The notes under the pieces were generated by a model that did no database searches, had not been told where the DNA came from, and saw nothing but the letters and a program-made list of their open reading frames with translations. This document shows, piece after piece, positions 36,866 to 45,220 of a stretch of DNA of 64,000 nt. The first letter of the stretch is position 1, and every line of letters starts with the position of its first letter. The position numbers were made by a program, and so were the translations under genes. The DNA is from WHTX01 sp038255145 (GTDB taxonomy: Bacteria; Actinomycetota; Acidimicrobiia; Acidimicrobiales; CAIXPF01), in the NCBI GenBank assembly GCA_038255145.1, contig JBBSLP010000013.1:29181-93180 (forward strand), in the 5' to 3' direction.

Positions 36866-37438
36866 GTGAGCTTCCCCGTCGAGCAGCTCCGCCTGGGCGT
36901 GGCCATGGCCCACGCCGTGCCTCCGGCCCTGCTGACCATCCGCCTGGCCCGGGGGCGCGACCTGCGCTGCTCCCACGACAACCGGCTCCAGCCCGACCTG
37001 CACCCGTGCCAGGCCCGCCAGCTGCTCACCTCGGCCCGCGAGGGCGGCGCCGTGGACTGGCTGAACGAGGTCGTCGGTGTCGAGCTCGGCGGCCCCCGCC
37101 TCGTCGACCACCAGGGCGGTCTGCACCGGGCCGAGTCCGACGACGGCCCCCGCTGGTGCTTCGCCACCACCCTGGCCCGCTTCGACGCCCATGACGCCGT
37201 CGAAGCGGCCATGACCGGCCTCTTCGAGACCCGCTGCATCCCCACGGTCGAAGAGCTCTTCTCCTCCCTCGAGCTCCTCGCCCACATCGACCACCCCCTC
37301 GGTGTGGTCGTCGTCTCCTGCCCCGAACAGCCCATCGCCTCCCCCGTCTCCGGGGAGGAGGCCATGCGGGCCGCCCTGGCCGCGTGCCTGGTCGGCGAGC
37401 TGTGTGATGCGGCTCCGGCCAATCGGGGCCTACGGTGA
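36866..37438 (+). CDS. Hypothetical protein upstream of hugZ-like gene
   Basis: A 190-residue soluble protein starting at GTG 36866 (GGAGG 5 bases upstream). It contains CSHDNRLQPDLHPCQARQLL and RWCFATTLARFDAHDAVEAA. The Cys/His pairs could bind metal or haem, but that is inference. There is no signal peptide or membrane segment. Its stop overlaps or nearly touches the HugZ-like reading frame, so the two are one operon. I do not recognise the family. Confidence 0.65.
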   Translation: MSFPVEQLRLGVAMAHAVPPALLTIRLARGRDLRCSHDNRLQPDLHPCQARQLLTSAREGGAVDWLNEVVGVELGGPRLVDHQGGLHRAESDDGPRWCFATTLARFDAHDAVEAAMTGLFETRCIPTVEELFSSLELLAHIDHPLGVVVVSCPEQPIASPVSGEEAMRAALAACLVGELCDAAPANRGLR

Positions 37439-37479
37439 GCGTGAGGCTGGCGCAGGTGCCCCGGCTGCGCCGACACGAG

Positions 37480-38328
37480 ATGAGCGACGACCCCATCATG
37501 AACAGCGACACCAGCGAGGTCCGCCACGCCGAGGCCGCCCGGGGCCTGGTCCACGACGGCCGCACCGGCTCGCTCGCCACCCTGACCGCCACCGGTGAGC
37601 CCTTCGGCTCCGTCGTCAGCTACGGCATCGACGACCGTGGCCAGCCCGTCCTGTGCATCTCCGAGCTGGCCGAGCACACGGCCAACGCCCGCCGCGACCC
37701 CCGGGCCAGCCTCCTGGTGGCCGCCACCGTGGCCCCCGACGACGACCCCCTGGCCGCAGGTCGGGTCACCCTGGTGGGCCGGCTGGTGGCCATCCCCGCC
37801 GAGGCCGTGGCCGACCTGCGGGGCCCCTACCTGGAGCGCAACCCCTACGCCGCCGGCTTCGTCAGCTACGGCGACTTCGGCTGGTGGCGACTCGAGATCA
37901 CCTCGGTCCGCTACGTGGGCGGCTACGGCCGCATGGGCTGGGTCGACCCCGAGCTCTACGCCGCCGCCCGTCCCGATCCCATCCGCCACCTGGCCGCCGG
38001 TGCCATCGAGCACCTCAACGACGACCACGCCGAACACATGCTGCTGGTGGCCCAGGTGCTGGCCGGCCGCCCCGATGCCGTGTCGGCCACCACGACGGGC
38101 ATCGACCGCCATGGCGTCGAGCTGGTCATGGACCTCGGTGGTGAGACGGCGTGGTCACGGGTGTCCTTCGCCGCCCCCGCCGATGACGGCATGGCCATGC
38201 GCAAGGCCGTCGTCGCCCTGGTCGACCTGGCCCGGATCAGCGAGCCCGCCCCCCCGGTGCAGCCCGCTGACGCCGCCGCCGCGGCCACCGCCGAAGCTGG
38301 CGGTTCCCCCGGTCACCTCCTCGCCTGA
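37480..38328 (+). CDS. HugZ-like haem utilisation protein (flavin-reductase-like fold + DUF2470)
   Basis: A 282-residue protein. The N-terminal split-barrel of the pyridoxamine-phosphate-oxidase type has LVHDGRTGSLATLTATGEPFGSVV and LAEHTANARRDPRASLLV. The C-terminal DUF2470 domain has AAGAIEHLNDDHAEHMLLVAQ. HugZ-type proteins bind and degrade haem to release iron; the NDDHAEH region matches the haem-binding end of the fold. ATG 37480 is chosen; GTG 37435 overlapping the previous stop is possible. The upstream iron box supports regulation by iron. Confidence 0.85.
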   Translation: MSDDPIMNSDTSEVRHAEAARGLVHDGRTGSLATLTATGEPFGSVVSYGIDDRGQPVLCISELAEHTANARRDPRASLLVAATVAPDDDPLAAGRVTLVGRLVAIPAEAVADLRGPYLERNPYAAGFVSYGDFGWWRLEITSVRYVGGYGRMGWVDPELYAAARPDPIRHLAAGAIEHLNDDHAEHMLLVAQVLAGRPDAVSATTTGIDRHGVELVMDLGGETAWSRVSFAAPADDGMAMRKAVVALVDLARISEPAPPVQPADAAAAATAEAGGSPGHLLA

Positions 38329-38351
38329 CCATCCCGCCCGGGACCTGAGCG

Positions 38352-38397
38352 TTCTCGGGCAGATCCGTCCCGGAATTGGGACTCGATTGCCCGAGAA
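38352..38397. terminator. Bidirectional hairpin between converging genes
   Basis: The outer arms TTCTCGGGCA and TGCCCGAGAA (10 bases, perfect) enclose an inner hairpin GTCCC/GGGAC around GGAATT. It lies between the ends of the HugZ-like gene and the leftward membrane-protein gene, a natural place for termination in both directions. Confidence 0.6.
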
Positions 38398-38423
38398 TCG
38401 CCGCCCGTCTGGTCCGGCTCGGC

Positions 38424-39470
38424 TCAGCCGGCTGCCGGCGCCGGCGGGGAGACGGGCGCCGTGCCCGGCCCCCGGTTGGCGGCCGCCAGCGCGGTGCGGG
38501 CCCCGGTGGCCAGCGCCCCCAGTAGCGCACCCAGGGCCAGCACCACGGCCACCCGCTGCAGGGCCGAGGCCGACGACGTGGGCAGCACGGCGTGGGTCAC
38601 CACGCTCCAGCGCAGGCCGATCCACAGGGGCAGGACCAGCACCGACGCCACCAGCAGGGTGGGGGAGAAGCGGGAGCGGGGCACCACGACCGAGTAGAGC
38701 GCGCACGCCGCGGCCAGCACGGGGATGATCACCATCGACCACCTCCGGCCCGTTTCCGGGGGGATGCCGAGCACCGCTACCAGGCTGGTGGCGACACCCA
38801 GGGCCGAGACCACGAACAGGGCCAGGCCCGTCCCCCGCCGCGGCGACCACCAGCCCAGGCCGAACACGACCAGGGCCGACACGACGACGCCCAGGGCGAC
38901 GGGGGTCAGCGATGGCGCCGAATGGCGGAACAGCTCCCCGTTGACCACCACCGGGGCCCCGTCGACGACCAGGTCCACCGACCACGGATCGATCAGCCCC
39001 GACGACGCGCCGGCCAGCCGGGGCGGCGGCGTCTTGACCATCCAGTGCACCCGGTGGTCGTGCCACACGAAGCTGCCCCCGCCCCCGACCCGGGACCACT
39101 GGGGCTCGGCCTCGGCGTCGGCCGTCCCCAGGTCGCTGCCCGTCCCGTAGCGGGACTGGTTCAGGGCCACGGCGGGGGACAGGCGGTTCTCGTCCACCGT
39201 CCCATCGGCCAGCACCCGCAGGTAGGGCTCCTGCGAGTACCCCAGCACCGTCACCTCGTGACCGGGCTCGACCCGCAGGCGCAGGAAGGCGTCGCCACCC
39301 ACGATGTCGACACGCACCGCCCCGGCCGCGGCGGCGGGCTCGATGGAGGTGACCCGGGAGGTGTCGTTGGTGGGGTTGGCCGGATCGGCCCCCGCGGGCG
39401 CCGCCAACACCACCACCAGTCCCAACGTCAGCCCGACCACGGCCGCCAGCCGCCGCAGGGACGAGCTCAT
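38424..39470 (-). CDS. Exported membrane protein, coupled to anti-sigma gene
   Basis: A 348-residue protein with a cleavable signal (LAAVVGLTLGLVVVLAAPAGAD), an extracytoplasmic domain of about 170 residues (RVDIVGGDAFLRLRVEPGHE, WHDHRVHWMVKTPPPRLAG) and four or five C-terminal membrane helices. The WHDHRVHWM motif is His-rich and recalls copper-handling surface proteins. It starts at ATG 39470, overlapping the stop of the anti-sigma gene (ATGA), so the two are translated together. The linkage to the sigma factor and CopC-CopD suggests a metal-related envelope role (inference). Confidence 0.75.
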   Translation of the reverse strand: MSSSLRRLAAVVGLTLGLVVVLAAPAGADPANPTNDTSRVTSIEPAAAAGAVRVDIVGGDAFLRLRVEPGHEVTVLGYSQEPYLRVLADGTVDENRLSPAVALNQSRYGTGSDLGTADAEAEPQWSRVGGGGSFVWHDHRVHWMVKTPPPRLAGASSGLIDPWSVDLVVDGAPVVVNGELFRHSAPSLTPVALGVVVSALVVFGLGWWSPRRGTGLALFVVSALGVATSLVAVLGIPPETGRRWSMVIIPVLAAACALYSVVVPRSRFSPTLLVASVLVLPLWIGLRWSVVTHAVLPTSSASALQRVAVVLALGALLGALATGARTALAAANRGPGTAPVSPPAPAAG

Positions 39471-40081
39471 GGCCGCACCGGCGTGAGCCCACGGAACGCC
39501 GGCCGGGGCCGACCGGCCACCAGCCACAGGAGCACGAAGCCCACCATGTCGAGCACGTGGTGGGCCTCCAACCCCGTGGTCGTCGTCCCGTCGCTCAAGT
39601 CCGCCACACTGGTGATGACCAGGCACGCAGCCAACGCCGCCACCACCGGCAGCAGGGACCGGGCCCGCTCGGGCCGCCACGCCGCGTAGAGCAGGCCGAT
39701 GGCGATGGCCACGTCGAAGGACCCCAGGTGGCGGGCCACGTGGTGGCCCATGCCGGCACCGTCGCCGAACACCAGGGCGGGCAGGGCCAGGGCCAACTGC
39801 ACGATGGCCAGCCAGGCCAGGGCCGGCCGCGACCAGCGCGCCAGCAACGGCGTGCGCGCCGGCCCCACAGCGGGGGCGGCGGCCATGATGGCCGCGTAGA
39901 GGTCGGGCACCGGCTCGGCCGGCCGCACCCGCACGGTCCGGCCCAGGTCGGCGGCGTCCGCCGCAAACACCAGGCAGGCGGGACAGGTAGCGAGGTGGGC
40001 ATCGAGGGCGGCCGCCTCGTCCCCGGCCAGCTCGCCATCGAGGCGGGCGGAGGCGAGCTCTCGCCAGTGGTCGCAGCTCAT
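39467..40081 (-). CDS. Membrane zinc-finger (zf-HC2) protein, probable anti-sigma factor
   Basis: A 204-residue protein. The cytosolic N-terminus has the anti-sigma zinc-finger pattern ARLDGELAGDEAAALDAHL, with HLATCPACLVF giving the His-x3-Cys-x2-Cys ligands. About four membrane helices follow, with histidines facing loops (MGHHVARHLGS, LEAHHVLDMV). It is divergent from the ECF sigma gene 66 bases away, so it most likely binds that factor. Loop histidines could sense metal, which is inference. Confidence 0.8.
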   Translation of the reverse strand: MSCDHWRELASARLDGELAGDEAAALDAHLATCPACLVFAADAADLGRTVRVRPAEPVPDLYAAIMAAAPAVGPARTPLLARWSRPALAWLAIVQLALALPALVFGDGAGMGHHVARHLGSFDVAIAIGLLYAAWRPERARSLLPVVAALAACLVITSVADLSDGTTTTGLEAHHVLDMVGFVLLWLVAGRPRPAFRGLTPVRP

Positions 40082-40147
40082 GTCCCCATGGTCGTCGCGA
40101 TCACCCGGTTGGTTCCCAATCGTTCGCCGGCCCATGCTGTGTACCCC

Positions 40148-40672
40148 ATGGATGAGCTCACCAGGCTGGCCCTGGCCGCGGGCGCCGGTGACCGCGCCGC
40201 CATCGGCACCTTCGTGGCCCGCACCCAGACCGACGTGTGGCGCTTCTGCGCGCACCTGGGCAGCCACGCCGAGGCCGACGACCTCACCCAGGAGACCTAC
40301 CTGCGGGCCCTGCCCGCCCTGGCCCGCTTCGAAGGGCGCTCGTCGGCCCGCACCTGGCTGCTGTCCATCGCCCGTCGCACCTGCGCCGATGCCGTCCGCC
40401 GGGCCCAACGGCGCCGGGCCCTGCACCGCCGGCTCAGCGCCCAACACCTCGAGGGGTCCAGCCCGGGGCCCGCCGGTGCTGTCGAGCTCGACGCCCTGCT
40501 GCGCACCCTCGACCCCGACCGTCGGGCCGCCTTCGTGGCCACCCAGGTGCTGGGCCTGTCCTACGCCGAGGCCGCCGACGTGTGCGGCTGCCCCGTGGGC
40601 ACCATCCGGTCACGGGTGGCCCGGGCCCGTGAACACCTGGTCAGCGGCCTGGACGAGGCTACCGGCAACTGA
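40148..40672 (+). CDS. ECF RNA polymerase sigma factor (SigC-like)
   Basis: A 174-residue sigma-70 family protein. Region 2 is VWRFCAHLGSHAEADDLTQETYLRALPAL and region 4 is FVATQVLGLSYAEAADVCGCPVGTIRSRVARARE. The motif DLTQETYLRAL and the region 4 sequence resemble actinobacterial SigC-type factors. ATG 40148. It precedes the CopC-CopD gene by 72 bases on the same strand and is divergent from the zinc-finger anti-sigma candidate. The arrangement suggests control of copper genes by this factor. Confidence 0.9.
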   Translation: MDELTRLALAAGAGDRAAIGTFVARTQTDVWRFCAHLGSHAEADDLTQETYLRALPALARFEGRSSARTWLLSIARRTCADAVRRAQRRRALHRRLSAQHLEGSSPGPAGAVELDALLRTLDPDRRAAFVATQVLGLSYAEAADVCGCPVGTIRSRVARAREHLVSGLDEATGN

Positions 40673-40744
40673 TCGGCTGCAGTCCGGGGAACCAGATCGG
40701 CCCCAGCGACGACCACTGTGGGTCGATGGCGTTGGAGGACGCTG

Positions 40745-42459
40745 ATGGCCCGACGTGGCGTACGGGCTGACCCGCCAGGCCGCGCCCGCGCGCCCCGGCG
40801 CCGGGTGCTCTTCGGCGCGCTCGCCCTGCTGCTGGCCGTGGTCGCCGTGCTCGGGGCCACGGTCGAGCCCGCCGCCGCCCACGCCGAGCTCGAGTCGCCC
40901 GACCCCGCCTCGGGCGCCACCGTGGCCCAGGCCCCCGGCCAGGTCACCCTGACCTTCAACGAGCACGCCGACGCCGGCCTGGGCGGGGTGCGGGTGTTCG
41001 ACAGCGAGGGCCGATCGCTCGAGGTGGGCAACCCCCAGCACCCCTCCGACGCCGTGGTCACCGTCGATCTGCCCACGCTGGGTGACGGCGGTTACGTGGT
41101 GGCGTGGCGGGTGGTGTCGGCCGACGCCCACCCCATCAGCGGCTCGTTCACCTTCCAGGTGGGCAAGGGGGCAGCGGTGTCCCCCTCCCTCGTCGAGCAG
41201 GTCCTGGCTGGCAGCGGGGGCAGCAACTCGGTGGGTCTGGCCTTCGCCGTGGCCCGCTTCGCCACCTACACCGGCCTGGCCCTGCTCATCGGATCCCTGG
41301 TGTTCGTGGCCCTGTGCTGGCCGGCGGGAGCAAGCTGGACGGCCGTCCGTCGCCTGGTGGCGGGAGCCTGGCTGGTGGCCATCACCGCCACCGTGGCCGG
41401 GGTGCTCCTCCAGGGTCCCTACGCCGGCGCCCTGCCGTGGACCGAGGCCTTCCGCCCCGCCACCATGCGGGCCGTGCTCGACAGCGGCTTCGGCCGGGCG
41501 TGGTGGGCCCGGGTGGCGCTGCTGGCCCTGGCCGTCCCCGTGCTGGTCACCGGCCTGGCCGAGGGCGGACGACGGCTGCGCACCACGTCGTGGGCCATGC
41601 CTGCCGGGGTGCTGGCCGTGGCCCTGGCCGCCAGCCTGACCCTGGCCGGCCACGCCGTCACCGGGCCGGGGTGCCCGTGGCCGTGGCCCTCGACCTGGTC
41701 CACGTGGTGGCCATGGGCACCTGGGTAGGCGGCCTGGTCCTGTTCGGGGTCCTGGCCCTGCGCCGGGTGGCCGACGAGGACGTCGGGGCCATCGGGGCCG
41801 CCTTCTCCCGGGTGGCCACGGTGGCCATGGTCGCCCTCACCGTGACCGGCCTGGGCCAGTCCTACCGCCAGCTCGGCGGCCTCAGCGCCATCACCTCGAC
41901 CACCTACGGCCGCCTGCTGGTGGTCAAGGTGCTGCTGGTGGCGGGCATGGTGGCGGCCGGGGCTACCAACCGGGCCGCCATCCGCCGCGCCGATGCCGGC
42001 GCGGCGGGCGGTCGCGACCTGCGGGTGCGTCTGGGGCGGGGCCTGGGCATCGAGGTGGGCCTGGTGGTGGGGGTGCGGGCCCTGACCTCCCTGTTGGTCA
42101 ACACCGTGCCCGGTCGTGAGCAGGTGGCTGCGCCCTTCGCCCAGCAGATGACGTCGCAGGACTACACGCTGAGCATCACCATCGACCCCGCCGGGCGCAC
42201 GGGCAACGAGGTCCACCTCTACTTCAACGGCCCGGGCCCGGGATCGCCCCCGCCCCAGGTCGAGGACGCCACCCTGCAGCTGTCGGACCCGGAGAAGGGG
42301 GTGACCGGTGTCGTGGTCCCCCTCGAGCGGGGCGGCCCCAACCACTTCCTGGCCTACGACCTGGCCTTCCCCTTCCCCGGACGGTGGTCCCTCGCCGTCA
42401 CCGCCCGCTTCGGCGAGTTCACCAGCGTGCCCTTCGACACCGCCGTCCAGATCCGCTGA
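40745..42459 (+). pseudogene. CopC-CopD copper resistance fusion (YcnJ-like), frameshifted near 41670
   Basis: The first frame (from ATG 40745, GGAGGA 7 bases upstream) has a signal peptide and a CopC domain starting HAELESPDPASGATV after cleavage and ending SADAHPISGSFTFQV; these histidines are the classic copper ligands. It then enters CopD membrane helices. Near 41665-41675 the frame is lost (GPGCPWPWP). The next frame continues VPVAVALDLVHVVAMGTWVGGLVLFG through the remaining helices to an extracytoplasmic C-terminal domain (DYTLSITIDP, LQLSDPEKGVTGV) at 42459. One missing base explains the break, by mutation or assembly error. The intact protein would be about 570 residues and take up or export copper. 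Confidence 0.85.
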
Positions 42460-42469
42460 TGCGCCAAGG

Positions 42470-43093
42470 TCAGCTGGTCAGGCCGTCCAGGGCCAGGTTG
42501 AGCTCGAGCACGTTGACGCCCTCCTCGCCGAGGAAGCCCAGTGAGCGCGCGGTGGTGTGCTCGTCCACCAGCTGCAGCACGACACCGGGGGCCAGGCCCC
42601 GCGACGCCGCCACCCGGGGGGCCTGGAGGCGGGCGTTGGCCACCGAGATGTGGGGGTCGAGCCCCGATCCCGACGTCGTCACCGCGTCGACGGGCACCTC
42701 GGCGTCGGCGGCCAGGCCGTTCTCGGCCCGGTAGTCGGCCACCCGCTGGGCCACGGTGTCGACCAGCACCGGGTTGGTGGGCCCCAGGTTCGACGCCCCT
42801 GACGCCGCCACGGACAGGTCGCCGGCCACTGCGGCCACACCCTCGTCGTCGAAGCTGCCCGAGGCCCCGATGCCCGCAGCCGAGGGCCGGGTGTGGAAGT
42901 AGGGGGCGGTGGTGAAGGCCTGGCCGATGAGGGACGAGCCCACGATCTGACCGTCCTGGCGCACCAGGGAACCGCCGGCCTTGTCGGAGAAGACGGCGGT
43001 GGCCACGCCGGTCACCACCAGGGGGTAGGCCAGGCCGCAGAGGACGGTGAGGACGAGCACGGCCCGTAGGCCGGCGAGCAGTTGGGCACGCAT
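42470..43093 (-). CDS. kdpC: Potassium-transporting ATPase subunit KdpC
   Basis: A 207-residue subunit with one N-terminal membrane helix (VLVLTVLCGLAYPLVVTG) and a periplasmic-type domain with SLIGQAFTTAPYFHTRPSAAG and DAVTTSGSGLDPHIS, both diagnostic. It stabilises the KdpFABC pump. It is the last gene of the leftward kdp operon, one base after kdpB. Confidence 0.96.
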   Translation of the reverse strand: MRAQLLAGLRAVLVLTVLCGLAYPLVVTGVATAVFSDKAGGSLVRQDGQIVGSSLIGQAFTTAPYFHTRPSAAGIGASGSFDDEGVAAVAGDLSVAASGASNLGPTNPVLVDTVAQRVADYRAENGLAADAEVPVDAVTTSGSGLDPHISVANARLQAPRVAASRGLAPGVVLQLVDEHTTARSLGFLGEEGVNVLELNLALDGLTS

Positions 43094-43094
43094 G

Positions 43095-45209
43095 TCACTT
43101 CACCCCCAGGGCGGAGATCACCAGGTCGATGGCCTTGATGCCCACGAAGGGGGTGATGATCCCTCCGAGGCCGTAGATGAGCAGGTTGCGCCGCAGCACG
43201 GCCGAGGCGCTGGCCGCCCGGAACTTCACGCCGCGCAGGGCCAGGGGGATCAGACCCACGATGACCAGGGCGTTGAAGATGACCGCCGAGAGGATGGCCG
43301 ACCGGGGCGACGACAACCCCATGATGTTGAGGGTGTCGAGGGCGGGCAGGACGCCCACGAACATGGCGGGGATGATGGCGAAGTACTTGGCCACGTCGTT
43401 GGCGATGGAGAACGTGGTCAGCGAGCCCCGGGTGATGAGCAGCTGCTTGCCGATCTCGACGATGTCGATGAGCTTGGTGGGGTCCGAGTCGAGGTCGATC
43501 ATGTTCCCCGCCTCCTTGGCCGCCTGGGTGCCCGTGTTCATGGCCACCCCCACGTCGGCCTGGGCCAGGGCGGGGGCGTCGTTGGTGCCGTCCCCGGTCA
43601 TGGCCACCAGGCGGCCGCCCTCCTGTTCGGCCTTGATGAGGGCCATCTTGTCCTCGGGGGTGGCTTCGGCCAGGAAGTCATCCACCCCGGCCTCTGCGGC
43701 GATGGCCTTGGCCGTGAGGGGGTTGTCGCCGGTGATCATCACCGTGCGGATGCCCATGCGTCGCAGCTGCTCGAAGCGCTCGGCCATGCCCGGCTTGACC
43801 ACGTCCTTGAGGTGCACGACCCCCAGGGCCCGGTCGCCCCTGGTGACCACCAGGGGGGTACCGCCCCCCTCGGCGATGGTGCGCACCGCGACCTCGACCT
43901 CGACGGGCAGGGCCGAGCCCTGGGCCGCCAGCCACCGGGCCACGGCGTCGGTGGCCCCTTTGCGGATCTGGTCGGCGCCGATCCCGTCTACGTCGCCCCC
44001 GACGTCGACCCCGCTCATGCGGGTCTGGGCGGTGAAGGGCACCTCGACGCCTCCCACCAGGGTCTGGCCGACCAGGGAGGGGAAGCGCTCCTCGGCCAGG
44101 GTGACGATGGAGCGGCCCTCGGGGGTCTCGTCGGACAGGCTGGCCAGGCGGGCGACCTCGGCCAGTTGTGCCGAGTCGACCCCGGGGGCGGGGACGAAGG
44201 CCGCGGCCTGGCGGTTGCCGTAGGTGATGGTGCCGGTCTTGTCGAGGAGGAGGGTGGCGCAGTCGCCCGCCGCCTCCACGGCCCGGCCCGACATGGCCAG
44301 CACGTTGCGCTGCACGAGGCGGTCCATCCCCGCGATGCCGATGGCCGACAGCAGGGCCCCGATGGTGGTGGGGATGAGGCAGACGAGCAGGGCCACGAGC
44401 ACGATCACGTCCTGCGCCGCGCCCGAGTAGACGGCGAAGGGCTGGAGGGTGACCGTGGCCAGCAGGAAGATGACGGTGAGCCCGGCCAGCAGGATGTTGA
44501 GGGCGATCTCGTTGGGTGTCTTCTGCCTCGATGCCCCTTCCACCAGGGAGATCATCCGGTCGAGGAAGGTCTCGCCGGGCCGGGCGGTGATGCGCACGGC
44601 GATCTGGTCCGACAGCACCCGGGTGCCACCGGTGACGGCCGACCGGTCCCCGCCCGACTCCCGGATGACGGGGGCCGACTCCCCGGTGATGGCTGACTCG
44701 TCGACCATGGCGATGCCCTCGATGATCTCCCCGTCCGAGGGGATGATCTGACCGGCTTCGACCATGACCACGTCGCCCAGGTCCAGGAGGGACGAGGGTC
44801 GGTCCTCGATGGTCCCGTCGGCCCGGCGCACGTAGGCCGTGGTCTCGCTGCGGGCCTGGCGCAGGGTGGCGGCCTGGGCCTTGCCCCTCCCCTCGGCCAT
44901 GGCCTCGGCGAAGTTGGCGAACAGCACGGTGAACCACAGCCAGGCGGCGACGAGCCCGGCGAACACGTTGGCGGCGGCGTCGCTGTCAGCCAGATGACGG
45001 ATGAACAGGATGGTGACGAGGACGCTGCCCAGCTCGACCACGAACATGACCGGGTTGCGGGCCATGAGGCGGGGGTCGAGCTTGCGCAGGCTGTCCCGGG
45101 CGGCCTGGGCCACGATGGGCCCGTTGAGCAGGGACTGACGGGCGCTGACGGTCCGGCCGTGGGGGGCGTCGGGTGTGGGGGTGGTTGCGGGGGTCGTGGT
45201 GGTGGTCAT
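43095..45209 (-). CDS. kdpB: Potassium-transporting P-type ATPase KdpB
   Basis: A 704-residue P-type ATPase that drives K+ uptake through KdpA. It has the phosphorylation motif LLLDKTGTITYGN, the actuator motif ESAITGESAPV and the hinge VAMTGDGTNDAPALAQADVG. The start is ATG 45209 (MTTTTTPATT) after a GGAGAAG ribosome binding site; longer open frames upstream are antisense to or overlap kdpA. It lies 11 bases after kdpA. Confidence 0.97.
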   Translation of the reverse strand: MTTTTTPATTPTPDAPHGRTVSARQSLLNGPIVAQAARDSLRKLDPRLMARNPVMFVVELGSVLVTILFIRHLADSDAAANVFAGLVAAWLWFTVLFANFAEAMAEGRGKAQAATLRQARSETTAYVRRADGTIEDRPSSLLDLGDVVMVEAGQIIPSDGEIIEGIAMVDESAITGESAPVIRESGGDRSAVTGGTRVLSDQIAVRITARPGETFLDRMISLVEGASRQKTPNEIALNILLAGLTVIFLLATVTLQPFAVYSGAAQDVIVLVALLVCLIPTTIGALLSAIGIAGMDRLVQRNVLAMSGRAVEAAGDCATLLLDKTGTITYGNRQAAAFVPAPGVDSAQLAEVARLASLSDETPEGRSIVTLAEERFPSLVGQTLVGGVEVPFTAQTRMSGVDVGGDVDGIGADQIRKGATDAVARWLAAQGSALPVEVEVAVRTIAEGGGTPLVVTRGDRALGVVHLKDVVKPGMAERFEQLRRMGIRTVMITGDNPLTAKAIAAEAGVDDFLAEATPEDKMALIKAEQEGGRLVAMTGDGTNDAPALAQADVGVAMNTGTQAAKEAGNMIDLDSDPTKLIDIVEIGKQLLITRGSLTTFSIANDVAKYFAIIPAMFVGVLPALDTLNIMGLSSPRSAILSAVIFNALVIVGLIPLALRGVKFRAASASAVLRRNLLIYGLGGIITPFVGIKAIDLVISALGVK

Positions 45210-45220
45210 CCGTCTTCTCC

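Noticed and set aside
43177..44223. 348-codon plus-strand frame within kdpB
   Set aside because: It is a Ser/Arg-rich shadow of kdpB, which has complete P-type ATPase motifs on the other strand.
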